Shown: positions 7,941-17,070 of the stretch, one piece after another | How positions within the stretch are numbered: position 1 is the first letter of the stretch | Layout of the letters: each line of letters begins with the position of its first letter | NCBI GenBank assembly: GCA_002711995.1 | Contig: PASN01000006.1 | Span: 2,017-66,016, forward strand | Reading direction: 5' to 3' | Source of the DNA: Halobacteriovoraceae bacterium | GTDB lineage: Bacteria; Bdellovibrionota; Bacteriovoracia; Bacteriovoracales; Bacteriovoracaceae | DNA: 64,000 nt | Translations under genes and position numbers: made by a program | The notes under the pieces: model-generated | The model's input: only the letters and a program-made list of their open reading frames with translations | Told to the model about the DNA's origin: nothing | The model's database searches: none

Positions 7941-8032
7941 CATCAATTTGACTTACCTTAATTCAATAATTGTTCAACTTTTTAAATTACATTTTTATCG
8001 CTAAGGTTCCCTTCTTTTTTGAAGGAGGAGAT

Positions 8033-8368
8033 ATGAGATTCAGTTTATTGGGGGCCCTATTTTTATTTTCGGTGAATACCTATGCGATTGGTGACATCAA
8101 TTGTGAACGCTCAGATGGAAATGCCTTGCTGGAGGTGGAGTACATTAACGACACACAAGCCGGAGTATCGGAGGTGAGTGGGGATGTTGGCTGGGCGGTT
8201 ACCGCCACTTATGAAAAACTTGTTCTTCCCACCAAACCGAATACGATCCTAACTCGTTTAAACTTGGACAATGGAGCAACCCTGAAGATTTTTGAATTAA
8301 ATCTACATAGCTTTGGGATCTTAGTTTATCCAAGTGGTTCAATACATTTTTATCACTGCGGGAATTAG
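8033..8368 (+). CDS. small exported protein, copy 2 of a tandem pair
   Basis: 111 residues from the ATG at 8033, which has AAGGAGGAG immediately upstream and opens a signal peptide (MRFSLLGALFLFSVNTYA). The mature protein shares with its upstream neighbour the first Cys motif, a central acidic stretch, the LP turn near the middle and a last Cys (FYHCGN). The two copies have diverged strongly, so the duplication is not recent. The family is not recognised. Confidence 0.65.
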   Translation: MRFSLLGALFLFSVNTYAIGDINCERSDGNALLEVEYINDTQAGVSEVSGDVGWAVTATYEKLVLPTKPNTILTRLNLDNGATLKIFELNLHSFGILVYPSGSIHFYHCGN

Positions 8369-8421
8369 AACTTATAACTTAATAGGTAGAACATTCCATG
8401 CTGATTAAGAAAAACTTAACA

Positions 8422-8430
8422 TGGTATAAT
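8422..8430 (+). promoter_or_regulatory. extended -10 promoter of the chemoreceptor gene
   Basis: TGG-TATAAT is a consensus extended -10 (TGnTATAAT), 33 bp before the ATG. No good -35 is present, as is usual for extended -10 promoters. The bases just upstream (ATTAAG-N5-CTTAAC) weakly resemble the CTTAAG repeats found near the kinase at 1946. Confidence 0.6.
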
Positions 8431-8462
8431 ACTATGCATTCTATGCTTAGGAGAGCTACCCA

Positions 8463-10718
8463 ATGTTTAAATTCAGTTTTAGAACTAAATTAGTCATTTC
8501 TTTTTTATTGGCAGGACTTATACCTTTAGGATCTGTGGGCTATTTCGTCTATGAAAAGAGTTCAGCCTCTTTAGAAAGGGAGGCCGTGAGTAAGCTTGTT
8601 GCCGTTAAGAACATTAAAAAAGAGGTGATTCATCGCTATTTTGAAGGCGTTGCCGATCAAGTCGTAACCTACGCAGACAATATAATGATTCAAGATGCAA
8701 TGAATGAGTTCACAACCTCATTTAACTCTTTGGAAGAAGAGTTAGAAGTAGACTCCACAGAACTTAGTAGCTATAGAAACGAGTTGATCGCATTTTACAG
8801 AGATCAATTCGGAGAAAAGTATCGTAAAGAAAATAAGAAATCAGTCGACTTTACGTCTCTTATATCTACCTTGTCTCCTCCTGAAATTATTCTTCAATAT
8901 AAATACCTTGCAGACAATACTTATGAATTGGGTAATAAGCATCAACTACTGACTTACTCCGACAAGTCTTCTTATTCTAAGGTTCATAAAAAATATCATC
9001 CAAGCATAAAGAAGTTCCAAGAAAAGTTTGGGTACTACAATATTTTCCTCGTCGATATTGAAACTGGCAACATCGTGTACTCAGTCTTTAAGGAGTTGGA
9101 TTTTGCAACTTCTCTTAAAAGAGGGCCGTATAGCAACACCAATTTTGCTGAGGTTTTTAACAAAGCAAGCAATATGACTGACAGTGGATCTTTCGTCTTG
9201 GTTGATTTCGAGTTGTACACCCCAAGTTATGAGTCTCCGGCCTCATTTATCGGTACACCTATTTTTAAGGATGGCAAAAAAGTTGGCGTTCTAATTTTTC
9301 AAATGCCTATTGATAGAATAAACGCTGTGATGAGTGAGCGCTCAGGGATGGGGAAAACTGGGGAAACCTATATTGTGGGGAGTGACCACCTGTTACGATC
9401 TGATACCTTTTTGGATAAGGAACACAGGTCTGTGGTATCGAGCTTCAAGCATCCAGATAAAGGTAGAGTTGACAGTGAACAAGTTCGACTTGCCCTGAAG
9501 GGACTCACGGGAGATATGTTATCAAGCAACTACTTGGGTGAAGAGGTTATTTCCGCTTACACACCCTTCAATGTTTTAGGTCTCAAATGGGGATTAATAG
9601 CTGAAATTTCAAAATCTGAAGCATTCGCTGCTGTGACTGAGATTAAAAATACCATTCTTATGGCCGCTGGAATTTGTTTCGTGTGTTTAATCCTTATTGC
9701 AATTTTAATGTCCACGAGACTTTCAAAGGACTTGGCACGCAGAGTTTCTGCTGTGGCGGGAAAGCTCTCAAAAACCGCAGATGGGGTGGGAGTTGTAAGC
9801 TCCAGCATTTTAGGCAGCAGTGTTAAACTGAGCGAGGCGGCTACCCAACAGGCAAGCTCCCTTCAGGAGACAGTTTCTTCAATTGATGAGATCAGTAGCA
9901 TGGTTCAAAGAAATGCCGAAGCTGCGGAAAGTTCTACTTCAGTCTCTCAAAGGTCCAATGAAGCCGCGATGAAAGGAAAAGAAACAGTGGAAACAATGAT
10001 GTCTTCAATAAGCAGTATCGCCAAAGACAATGAAGAAATAGGCAAAGAGGTGCTTCGAAATAATGATGAGCTTTCAAAGGTTGTGACGCTAATAGGGGAA
10101 ATTGGTGAAAAAACAAATGTTATCAATGACATTGTTTTTCAAACAAAGCTTCTTTCATTCAATGCAAGTGTGGAAGCTGCCAGAGCAGGTGAGCATGGCA
10201 AGGGGTTCGCCGTGGTTGCTGAAGAGGTGGGGAACTTGGCGACCATGTCTGGAAAAGCCGCTTTGGAGATTTCAGAAATGCTTGGAAACTCTATTCAACA
10301 GGTTGAAGACATCGTTAAGGCCGCCACCGAGAAAGTGGAAAACCTGATGGCGCAAAGTCAAAAAAATATTGAAGAGGGAACCCATACTGCTGAGGAGTGT
10401 GAAAGAGTGCTTAGTGAGATTTTAAACAATGTTAGCTCCGTTAATGAAATGGTTAGAGAAATTGCGACAGCTTCTTCTGAACAGTCTTCCGGGGTAAATG
10501 AGGTAACAAAGGCCATGCAGGAGCTTGATCAAACCACCCATCAAAACACCGCCATTGCTCAAGAATCAGCTACCACTGCTAGACAACTTAAATCTCAGGC
10601 AGATGAGTTGAACCAAGGGGTAAAAGAGCTGTTGGCGATTGTTAACTCTGAAAAGCAAAATACTAATAACCAAAAGGGCGAAGTATTAGACCTTCAAGAT
10701 AGAAAAGAGGTGGGCTAG
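8463..10718 (+). CDS. methyl-accepting chemotaxis protein with periplasmic Cache-like sensor
   Basis: 751 residues, AGGAG upstream. A transmembrane helix at about 10-30, a large extracytoplasmic domain of about 350 residues (Cache-like by size and the motif YTPFNVLGLKWGLIAEI at its end) and a second helix at about 393-414 give classic chemoreceptor topology. The signalling hairpin tip is near 555-592, with SVEAARAGEHGKGFAVVAEE. No clear HAMP domain lies between membrane and hairpin. It should pass ligand binding to CheA/CheW, which are not encoded in this window. The ligand is unknown. Confidence 0.9.
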   Translation: MFKFSFRTKLVISFLLAGLIPLGSVGYFVYEKSSASLEREAVSKLVAVKNIKKEVIHRYFEGVADQVVTYADNIMIQDAMNEFTTSFNSLEEELEVDSTELSSYRNELIAFYRDQFGEKYRKENKKSVDFTSLISTLSPPEIILQYKYLADNTYELGNKHQLLTYSDKSSYSKVHKKYHPSIKKFQEKFGYYNIFLVDIETGNIVYSVFKELDFATSLKRGPYSNTNFAEVFNKASNMTDSGSFVLVDFELYTPSYESPASFIGTPIFKDGKKVGVLIFQMPIDRINAVMSERSGMGKTGETYIVGSDHLLRSDTFLDKEHRSVVSSFKHPDKGRVDSEQVRLALKGLTGDMLSSNYLGEEVISAYTPFNVLGLKWGLIAEISKSEAFAAVTEIKNTILMAAGICFVCLILIAILMSTRLSKDLARRVSAVAGKLSKTADGVGVVSSSILGSSVKLSEAATQQASSLQETVSSIDEISSMVQRNAEAAESSTSVSQRSNEAAMKGKETVETMMSSISSIAKDNEEIGKEVLRNNDELSKVVTLIGEIGEKTNVINDIVFQTKLLSFNASVEAARAGEHGKGFAVVAEEVGNLATMSGKAALEISEMLGNSIQQVEDIVKAATEKVENLMAQSQKNIEEGTHTAEECERVLSEILNNVSSVNEMVREIATASSEQSSGVNEVTKAMQELDQTTHQNTAIAQESATTARQLKSQADELNQGVKELLAIVNSEKQNTNNQKGEVLDLQDRKEVG

Positions 10719-10722
10719 AGGC

Positions 10723-11424
10723 TCACCTATAATCGGGGTTCTCGAAGTCAAACCTACAACCGGCCTCCCACTCCGATCTTTGATTTCCATGTGCAGGAAC
10801 TCCACCGGACTCCTTCAAAATCCTTGCAAGATGAATTAAATTCCAAGTCATAAATGTTGTGTTTCTATTGGTGAAGTCGTTCTCTGGTCCACCTGAATCT
10901 TCATCCAAATAAGAAGGGCCTGGGCCAACCTCTCCGAGCCAGGCGGCGTCAACTTGAGGGGGAACTGTGTAACCAAAGTGTTGAAGAGAGTAGAGAATCT
11001 TCATCGCACAATGCTTTGCTCCATCTTCATTCCCAGTTACAATACAACCTCCAACTTTTCCGTAATATGCGTATTGGCCTTTGTCGTTTAACTTCGCTGA
11101 GTTGGCGTAAAGCCTCTCTATAAGATGAGTGCACACTGAAGATTTATCTCCAAGCCAAATAGGTGTGCCGATGACTAGTATGTCAGCTTTTTGGACCCGC
11201 TTATATAATTCAGGCCACTCATCCGACTCCCAGCCATGCTCAGTCATATCACCATAAACACCTATAGCAACATCGTGGTCAATAAATCTAATCTCATCCA
11301 CGTTGACATTGTTCTTCTCCATTATCTTTTTAGAGATTTTCCAAAGTCCTTCGGTATTGGAAGTGGCAGGAGACTTTTTCAAAGTGCAATTTATGAATAA
11401 GGCGTGTAATTGTGTGTCAGGCAT
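10723..11424 (-). CDS. flavodoxin-like NAD(P)H reductase family protein
   Basis: 233 residues, AAAGGA upstream of the ATG. The N terminus carries the FMN phosphate-binding pattern of the flavodoxin-like NADPH-dependent FMN reductase family (INCTLKKSPATSNTEGL). It is followed by VIGTPIWLGDKSS, the loop around the isoalloxazine ring, and the GGCIVTGNEDGAK segment. Such soluble enzymes transfer electrons to quinones, FMN or similar acceptors. The substrate cannot be told from sequence. It converges with the chemoreceptor gene, separated by four bases. Confidence 0.8.
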   Translation of the reverse strand: MPDTQLHALFINCTLKKSPATSNTEGLWKISKKIMEKNNVNVDEIRFIDHDVAIGVYGDMTEHGWESDEWPELYKRVQKADILVIGTPIWLGDKSSVCTHLIERLYANSAKLNDKGQYAYYGKVGGCIVTGNEDGAKHCAMKILYSLQHFGYTVPPQVDAAWLGEVGPGPSYLDEDSGGPENDFTNRNTTFMTWNLIHLARILKESGGVPAHGNQRSEWEAGCRFDFENPDYR

Positions 11425-11599
11425 ACAAAAATCCTTTTTTATCCAATAATGACAAAATGTTTATATTGAGCAAGGTTTATGGCCAAGAATAAGGTTTATT
11501 CTTGTAAGGTTTTATAATGTGTCTAAACATTTTCTAAGCACACTCCTTAGTTTAAAAATCTCAGCAATGTAAAGTGGTACTTGAAACAAAAGGAGAGTC

Positions 11600-12523
11600 A
11601 TGGACTGGAGTAAGCTAGATATCACAAATGCTTCCAAGATACTGTTAAATAAAATAGAAGGTTGGATTGAAGGGTTCATAGCTGGCCTTCCAAACTTTAT
11701 AGTCGCAGTATGTGTCATTTTCATATCCTTTTTACTGGCAAAAGGTGTGAAAGCGCTTTCCTCCAAACTTGTGGGGAAGGTTACTCATAATAAGGCCGTT
11801 GCTCGTCTTCTCCAAACAATCATCTATCTGATAGTTGTTACCACTGGGATTTTCGTCGCTCTTGGCATCTTGAATTTAGACAAGACTGTTACCTCTCTTC
11901 TTGCAGGAGCTGGTGTTATTGGTTTGGCACTTGGATTTGCTTTCCAAGAAATAGCAGCAAACTTCATTGCTGGTATCCTAATAGCTTTTAGAAAGCCGTT
12001 CTCAATAGGTGATCTCGTTGAAATGGGTGACTACTATGGCAAAGTTACAAATATGAATATGAGAACCACAACCATCACAACACTACAAGGGTTGGATGCG
12101 ATCATACCCAATAAGAAAATGTTTACTGAACCTTTCATGAACTACACTTCAAATGATGGACGAAGGATGGATCTCAGCGTAGGTGTGAGTTATGGCGATG
12201 ACTTGGAGAAAGTTGAAGAAATCACCTTAAATTGTATTCAAAACTTGGAAGAAAGAGATAAATCTAAAGATGTTGAGTTTTTTTACAAAGAATTTGGAAG
12301 TAGCTCTATAAACTTTGATATTAGAGTTTGGCTAAAATTTAAAGAAGAAAAAGACTTTCTTACCGTCAGGCACAAGGCCGTTAAGTTAATTAAGAAAGCC
12401 TTTGATGAAAACGATATTGATATCCCATTCCCAATCCGAACTTTGAACTTTGGAATACGAGGAGGCAAGGATTTGGCGCATTCCTTAGAGGAAGCAAATA
12501 AAGCTAGTGACGTGGCCCATTAA
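11600..12523 (+). CDS. mscS: small-conductance mechanosensitive channel (MscS family)
   Basis: 307 residues, AAAGGAGAG upstream. Two N-terminal transmembrane helices precede the pore helix TM3, rich in Gly and Ala (LLAGAGVIGLALGFAFQEIA). The MscS beta domain follows, with RKPFSIGDLVEMGDYYGKV and TTTITTLQGLDAIIPN, then the C-terminal alpha/beta domain ending in PFPIRTLNFG. Length and order match MscS of E. coli (286 residues). It opens on osmotic downshock in the inner membrane. The 3' end overlaps the convergent permease gene by 20 bp. Confidence 0.93.
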   Translation: MDWSKLDITNASKILLNKIEGWIEGFIAGLPNFIVAVCVIFISFLLAKGVKALSSKLVGKVTHNKAVARLLQTIIYLIVVTTGIFVALGILNLDKTVTSLLAGAGVIGLALGFAFQEIAANFIAGILIAFRKPFSIGDLVEMGDYYGKVTNMNMRTTTITTLQGLDAIIPNKKMFTEPFMNYTSNDGRRMDLSVGVSYGDDLEKVEEITLNCIQNLEERDKSKDVEFFYKEFGSSSINFDIRVWLKFKEEKDFLTVRHKAVKLIKKAFDENDIDIPFPIRTLNFGIRGGKDLAHSLEEANKASDVAH

Positions 12524-13568
12524 GGTTGGGTGCGGACAACCTTGTCCTGAAGTTTAGAGGGTACTTCTTTAACGAGTTTCCTCTAGACTTTTTTGATCTG
12601 TTTATCCAAAAGATGTCTACAGTTGTCATCAAGGCCACTAACAAAGGGGTGGCCAAAAATAGACCCGGGAAGCCATATAGTATGGCCATAATAAATTGAA
12701 ATGAAATTAAGGCCGCAGGTAGCACTCTCACTTTTCTTTTTTGAATTAATGGGGTGAGAAAGAAGCCCTCCAGGGCCTGTACCAGCATATATAATCCCGC
12801 TACATAGATCATAGTTTCCCAGCCTTGGGCGAAAGCAATAAATAGTGCTGGAACCACTGATAGAATTGGCCCGACATTTGGAATGAAGCTTAAAAAACCT
12901 GCTATGAATGCAAGCGGCAGAGCGGCTTTAATCCCAAAGACCAAAAGTCCTATATAGGTCAGTATAAAAACGCCAATCATGCTAAAGAGCTTTCCAAGCA
13001 GCCAGTTTTGCAAATTGGCCTCAAGCCCTTTGAATAAACTTTGGTATTGGGATTCATTTTCTTCTGGGACCAACTTTAATAAAAGTTTTCCATAGCGTTT
13101 GGAGTCAACAGCAAAGTAAATGCCTAAAAAGAGTGCTATGCCAAATGCTGTAAGGCCATTGAGGATAACTGTGGCCATTTTAGCTGTTTGTGGGAGAACT
13201 TTTGGAGCTATGAAATTTTCCATCCAATTGCCCTGGCTTGCCTCAAACTGTAGCTTGTTAAACCATTTAAAGCCTTGTAAATAGGCCATGAACTCATCTA
13301 TTGCTTTTGGAAGTTCTTCTGAGAATGTCCCCAGCTCAATCGCGATTCTTGAGGACACCAGCCACCCAACTCCTATAGTCGCTATTATAGTAAATATAAT
13401 AGTTGAAATTAAGAGCATATTTTTCTTAGCCGGTATCTTAGACTTCACTAATCTTACAATTCCCAAAAGGATAAGGGCGACCAAGATCCCTGCAAATATA
13501 ATGAACATTGCTTCCGGAACTGCGACAAAGAAAAATGCTAAAATACCTAAAACAACAATTCCAAACAT
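12504..13568 (-). CDS. AI-2E family transporter (PerM/TqsA-like permease)
   Basis: 354 residues with about eight hydrophobic segments. The conserved core of the family is visible in IALFLGIYFAVDSKRYG and AGFLSFIPNVGPILSVVPAL, and the C-terminal pair in GFFLTPLIQKRKV. The family includes autoinducer-2 exporters and Na+/H+ antiporter-like proteins, so the substrate is not fixed by homology. No strong ribosome binding site precedes the ATG. The C-terminal 40 residues are basic and cytoplasmic. Confidence 0.85.
   Translation of the reverse strand: MFGIVVLGILAFFFVAVPEAMFIIFAGILVALILLGIVRLVKSKIPAKKNMLLISTIIFTIIATIGVGWLVSSRIAIELGTFSEELPKAIDEFMAYLQGFKWFNKLQFEASQGNWMENFIAPKVLPQTAKMATVILNGLTAFGIALFLGIYFAVDSKRYGKLLLKLVPEENESQYQSLFKGLEANLQNWLLGKLFSMIGVFILTYIGLLVFGIKAALPLAFIAGFLSFIPNVGPILSVVPALFIAFAQGWETMIYVAGLYMLVQALEGFFLTPLIQKRKVRVLPAALISFQFIMAILYGFPGLFLATPLLVALMTTVDIFWINRSKKSRGNSLKKYPLNFRTRLSAPNLNGPRH
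12522..12543. terminator. possible bidirectional hairpin at a convergent gene end
   Basis: AAGGTTG-8 bp-CAACCTT, a perfect 7-bp inverted repeat lying where the mscS and permease genes overlap. No T run follows on either strand, so a terminator role is uncertain. Confidence 0.35.
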
Positions 13569-13696
13569 GGTTATTAGTGTAAGTGGAGATTAGAGAATTA
13601 AAAGAGCTCTTAGCCTTGTACGGGCCTCGCCTAAATTAGAATCAAGCAAAGTAGAGTCCGATTAAGATTTTATAAAGGAAAGCCGACATATATCAA

Positions 13697-15607
13697 ATGA
13701 AACTTCTTTTAATACTGACTCTTTTTGTAGCCTTTTCATGCTCTAGTGATCCTAAAATTGTGATTATTAAACAGTGGCATCTTGCTCCCGGCAAAGACAC
13801 TTCCAATATTAAAGCGGGGAAGGCGCTTGCGCAGTATGAAAACCAGGTTGCAATTTATAAATACCTGGAAAAGAAAATTGAAAATAATCCTGTGATTATT
13901 GCAGAGGGATGCGAAGGAGAGATTGACCACGGGGCAAACTTTAACGGTTGGACCATTGAGACCTTAAGAAAGCACACCACCAGTTCTGAGTTTGAGAGTA
14001 TTATGGCACCCGTATTTATGAAACTAAAGGCGAAGTATCCGAACTCAAATATTGTTTGTGGCGATAACCTTAAGGACATAGAACTAAACAATTTGGCCTT
14101 CAGTGATCTTAGAGGTTATGCGGGATATTATGAAAGACTGGTGCAGAATAAAAAGGACCCCGAAATCTTCGATAAGTACAAACAGTCACTCAACGAGCTT
14201 GCTGGCAGGAAGGTGTCTAACCCAATCGAATACACCAGAACAGAGTCGCTAAAGGCCTTAAAGAAAAGCAAAGAATTAATTGAATCTAGAAATCACTCCT
14301 TCTATGAAGTAGCTAAGAAATATAAAGGCCAAGAGGTCTATATTGTTATCGGGGGAATCCATGCGCAACACTTGGGAGAACTATTTAAAAAAGACGAAAT
14401 CTCCTATGAAACATTCACTCCGAAAGGCTATGCTGAGATAGATCAACAACTGTATGAGGCCCTTGAAAAGAGCTTGATGAAAAAGGATGAAGGCCGCACT
14501 GTTTACTGGATGGAAGTGCCAAGAGGCTTTGATCCCAATAGTATTCCTATAGATAACCTTTTGGAAGTTAATGAGGTCTCAAGTCCAAGTGAATGGGAGG
14601 AGTTAAAGGCACTGCTAGAGCATGCTAATTTAAATCCCCAAATTCTTTTATCTGACTTCGATAAGGACGGAATAAGAGATTTTACAGTGTCCACCAGCGG
14701 AGCAATGATAATAATTAGCGCTGAGGATGAGGACTGGGACAATGATGGAGTGCTCAACCTTGTTGATTCTAGCTGGTCTTCATTCAATTACCCTGTAAAG
14801 ATTATCGATGAAGGGGACATTTCAAATCGCTTTAATGTTCAAGGAGTATCCGCGAATCAGCTTATAAAGGACTTAGGAAAAAGTGGGATATCTTTATTGG
14901 CACATGACGACCTAAAACATGATCTGCTTATCTTAAAAGTATTTGGAGACATTTTAGGCTATTTAAAGGATGGAGAGGCGAACGTGAAGTTTCTAAGAAC
15001 GTCTAAACCGTTGTTTAAATATGGAAAGGAAGTCTATTTCTCTTACAGGCCTAGCTCCAGAACAATTGATATTTATGTTGAAGATTTAATAGCTAAATTT
15101 AAAGAGATGCATCAAAAACATTATTCAAACAAAAGCCAGGCCGAGCTTGTAAAGGGTTACCTCTTGCCCCTTCTATACCACAGCCTTTCTCATGAGATCG
15201 TTCACTCTATGCAACTTCCTGTTGAGGAGATGGCGCAAGAGGGAGGTTGGACGTTTACGCGAGAGCCGCTTCAAAGCAGATACCTTAATCAGAAAAGACT
15301 AAAGCGAAAAATGATTCACCATACTCTAAAGGAACAGAAATTTAAAAATAAAACTGGGAGAGAGTGGCTTCAGGAGTTTAGAAAAGAGGAGAGTGACTTT
15401 TTAATAAAAAAGGGAATTCCGTCTTTATATTCATTAGAGAAGCCATCTGAATGGTTGGCGGAGGCAATATCCATGTGCTTCATGCGAAAAGCTTTTCCAC
15501 ATTCCAAAAACAAACAGGGCTCAAGGGGATTTGAAAAGTTATTGGGGATAAATCCCTCGTCCGTAGGTCAAAAATTCTGTAAAGAGTACTTTTCAGCGAA
15601 AGACTGA
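13697..15607 (+). CDS. multidomain lipoprotein: TraB/ChaN-like domain, calcium repeats and HExxH domain
   Basis: 636 residues. The N terminus is a lipoprotein-like signal (hydrophobic core then AFSCSS). Residues about 22-235 recall the TraB/TIKI/ChaN/EreA group: KQWHLAPG at the start, an Ile-Ile-Ala-Glu-Gly strand, and GGIHAQHL near 218. Two Asp-rich calcium repeats of thrombospondin type-3 style follow (DFDKDGIRD near 320, DWDNDGVLNLVD near 345). The C-terminal part has SHEIVHSMQL (HExxH near 498) with a nearby EEMAQEGGW. The combination suggests a surface or periplasmic enzyme. None of the domain calls is certain and I know no protein with this architecture. Confidence 0.55.
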   Translation: MKLLLILTLFVAFSCSSDPKIVIIKQWHLAPGKDTSNIKAGKALAQYENQVAIYKYLEKKIENNPVIIAEGCEGEIDHGANFNGWTIETLRKHTTSSEFESIMAPVFMKLKAKYPNSNIVCGDNLKDIELNNLAFSDLRGYAGYYERLVQNKKDPEIFDKYKQSLNELAGRKVSNPIEYTRTESLKALKKSKELIESRNHSFYEVAKKYKGQEVYIVIGGIHAQHLGELFKKDEISYETFTPKGYAEIDQQLYEALEKSLMKKDEGRTVYWMEVPRGFDPNSIPIDNLLEVNEVSSPSEWEELKALLEHANLNPQILLSDFDKDGIRDFTVSTSGAMIIISAEDEDWDNDGVLNLVDSSWSSFNYPVKIIDEGDISNRFNVQGVSANQLIKDLGKSGISLLAHDDLKHDLLILKVFGDILGYLKDGEANVKFLRTSKPLFKYGKEVYFSYRPSSRTIDIYVEDLIAKFKEMHQKHYSNKSQAELVKGYLLPLLYHSLSHEIVHSMQLPVEEMAQEGGWTFTREPLQSRYLNQKRLKRKMIHHTLKEQKFKNKTGREWLQEFRKEESDFLIKKGIPSLYSLEKPSEWLAEAISMCFMRKAFPHSKNKQGSRGFEKLLGINPSSVGQKFCKEYFSAKD

Positions 15608-15651
15608 CACTCAAAATTGGCGCTGGCGAAAGTATTTCTTTTTATTAATTT

Positions 15652-15692
15652 AGCTAAGTAGCTGAAATTGCGGCGGCTTGACCAAGTCGCCG
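15652..15692 (+). other. tandem hairpins in the leader of the FecR-domain gene
   Basis: A short hairpin AGCTA-AG-TAGCT (15652-15663) is followed by a strong GC-rich one, CGGCGGCTT-GACC-AAGTCGCCG (15671-15692, nine pairs including one G-U). No T run follows, so this is not a standard terminator. It lies 64 bp before the start of the next gene and may be a structured 5' leader. It matches no riboswitch consensus I know. Confidence 0.35.
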
Positions 15693-15755
15693 GATACTCA
15701 GAGATAATATAAAGAAGTACTCAGAATTGGATTTGTTTTTCCGATAAGGTTGGTA

Positions 15756-17015
15756 ATGAAAACTGTCTTAACTTTTACATTCGCTTTTCTATTTATGCAC
15801 GGCCATAGCGCTCTGGCTAAAAATGTCGCTATTGTAAAGATGGTTCGAGGCAGCGCTCACTCAATACTCAACGGTGCTAAGTTAGAACTTAAAAAGGGGA
15901 CTTGGATCGAAGAGGGATCCACTGTTAAAACGGCCTCTAAAAGTTTTGTGCGTTTGAGCTTTGTGGACAAATCCACTATGAATGTAGGTCCTTCTTCTCA
16001 AATGAAAATAGAAAAGTTTTCAAAGCAAGAGGCCGGAGTTATTAATGTTCTTTCAGGAAAAATAAGATCCCAAGTTTCAAAAGACTATCTTAATATGGAC
16101 AAGGATAAATCAAAGTTGTTCGTCAAAAGCAAATCTGCTGTAATGGGAATACGGGGAACTGATTTCATATTCAGCACCAATGCTCAAACCGGCGCAACCA
16201 CTGCGGTTTTATTTGAAGGATCTGTCGTTTTCAATAAATTAGATCCTCTTGAAAACGTGAATGACCTCGAATCTATTGTAGATAGGGGACACCGAATTAA
16301 TCCTGGCCGGTTTTCTGTGGCAAACAGCGCTCTTGCAAGACCAACTGTTCCTGCCAAATTGGCATCCACTCAGTTTAGGGCCTTGAAGAAAAATACAGAA
16401 TTTGTTGATGTCTCCATTAAAGAAGGGCTTAAGCAGAAAAGAGCTCTGGTACCTCCAGGCCTCTCTGGCAGGGCCGTGGCCTCTACTGAAGAAGGTCTAA
16501 AAGAAGTTATGGATGTTAAGGGTAAAAGACAAGAAATAAATATTGATGAAACAAAAGGCTTCGTCAGAGGTGATGATGTAAAACCTGTTGATGGCTCTCT
16601 TGTTCATATTGATTCAGGTACGATTATACCTTTAGGCAAGGATTCCAAGTTTGATCCTAATGCCAAAGAATGGGTCTCTCCATCATTTGATGTGGATGCA
16701 GACGGTGAGGTTGTTCCACCTCAAGGCTATATGTTAAATGATGATGGCACTCTTTTGAAGATGGAGAAAGAAGAGTTTAAAGAAGTGAAGCTGGAAGTTA
16801 GACCGCTTGACGAGGTGCCTAGTCTGGAAGATATTCCAGTAAGTGACACAGTTAAGAAAAGGGGACCAGCTCCTGCGGGAATCAATGACTTTATTGATGG
16901 CCTAGAGAGACCGCCTATAATAGACGGCTATACGATTCCTAGAGATAATCTACCTGATTATAGAAATACTTTGCCCAAGACACCTACAAGGTTTGAGGTG
17001 AGAAAGGGCCAATAA
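15756..17015 (+). CDS. exported FecR-domain protein
   Basis: 419 residues from the ATG at 15756, which has AAGG six bases upstream (a TTG two codons earlier is less likely). After a signal peptide (about 1-21) the FecR domain spans about 25-155: RGSAHSILNGAKLELKKG, then GSTVKTASKSFVRLSFVD and the end segment SAVMGIRGTDFIF. The rest is proline-rich and acidic with no known fold. Exported FecR-domain proteins of this kind, without a sigma factor partner, often occur beside TPR/beta-barrel genes, as here. A structural or peptidoglycan-associated role is inference. Confidence 0.75.
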   Translation: MKTVLTFTFAFLFMHGHSALAKNVAIVKMVRGSAHSILNGAKLELKKGTWIEEGSTVKTASKSFVRLSFVDKSTMNVGPSSQMKIEKFSKQEAGVINVLSGKIRSQVSKDYLNMDKDKSKLFVKSKSAVMGIRGTDFIFSTNAQTGATTAVLFEGSVVFNKLDPLENVNDLESIVDRGHRINPGRFSVANSALARPTVPAKLASTQFRALKKNTEFVDVSIKEGLKQKRALVPPGLSGRAVASTEEGLKEVMDVKGKRQEINIDETKGFVRGDDVKPVDGSLVHIDSGTIIPLGKDSKFDPNAKEWVSPSFDVDADGEVVPPQGYMLNDDGTLLKMEKEEFKEVKLEVRPLDEVPSLEDIPVSDTVKKRGPAPAGINDFIDGLERPPIIDGYTIPRDNLPDYRNTLPKTPTRFEVRKGQ

Positions 17016-17070
17016 GCGGAAACTAATTCCTCAATGCTATGATTCAAAGAATTAGATCTATAATAATAGG

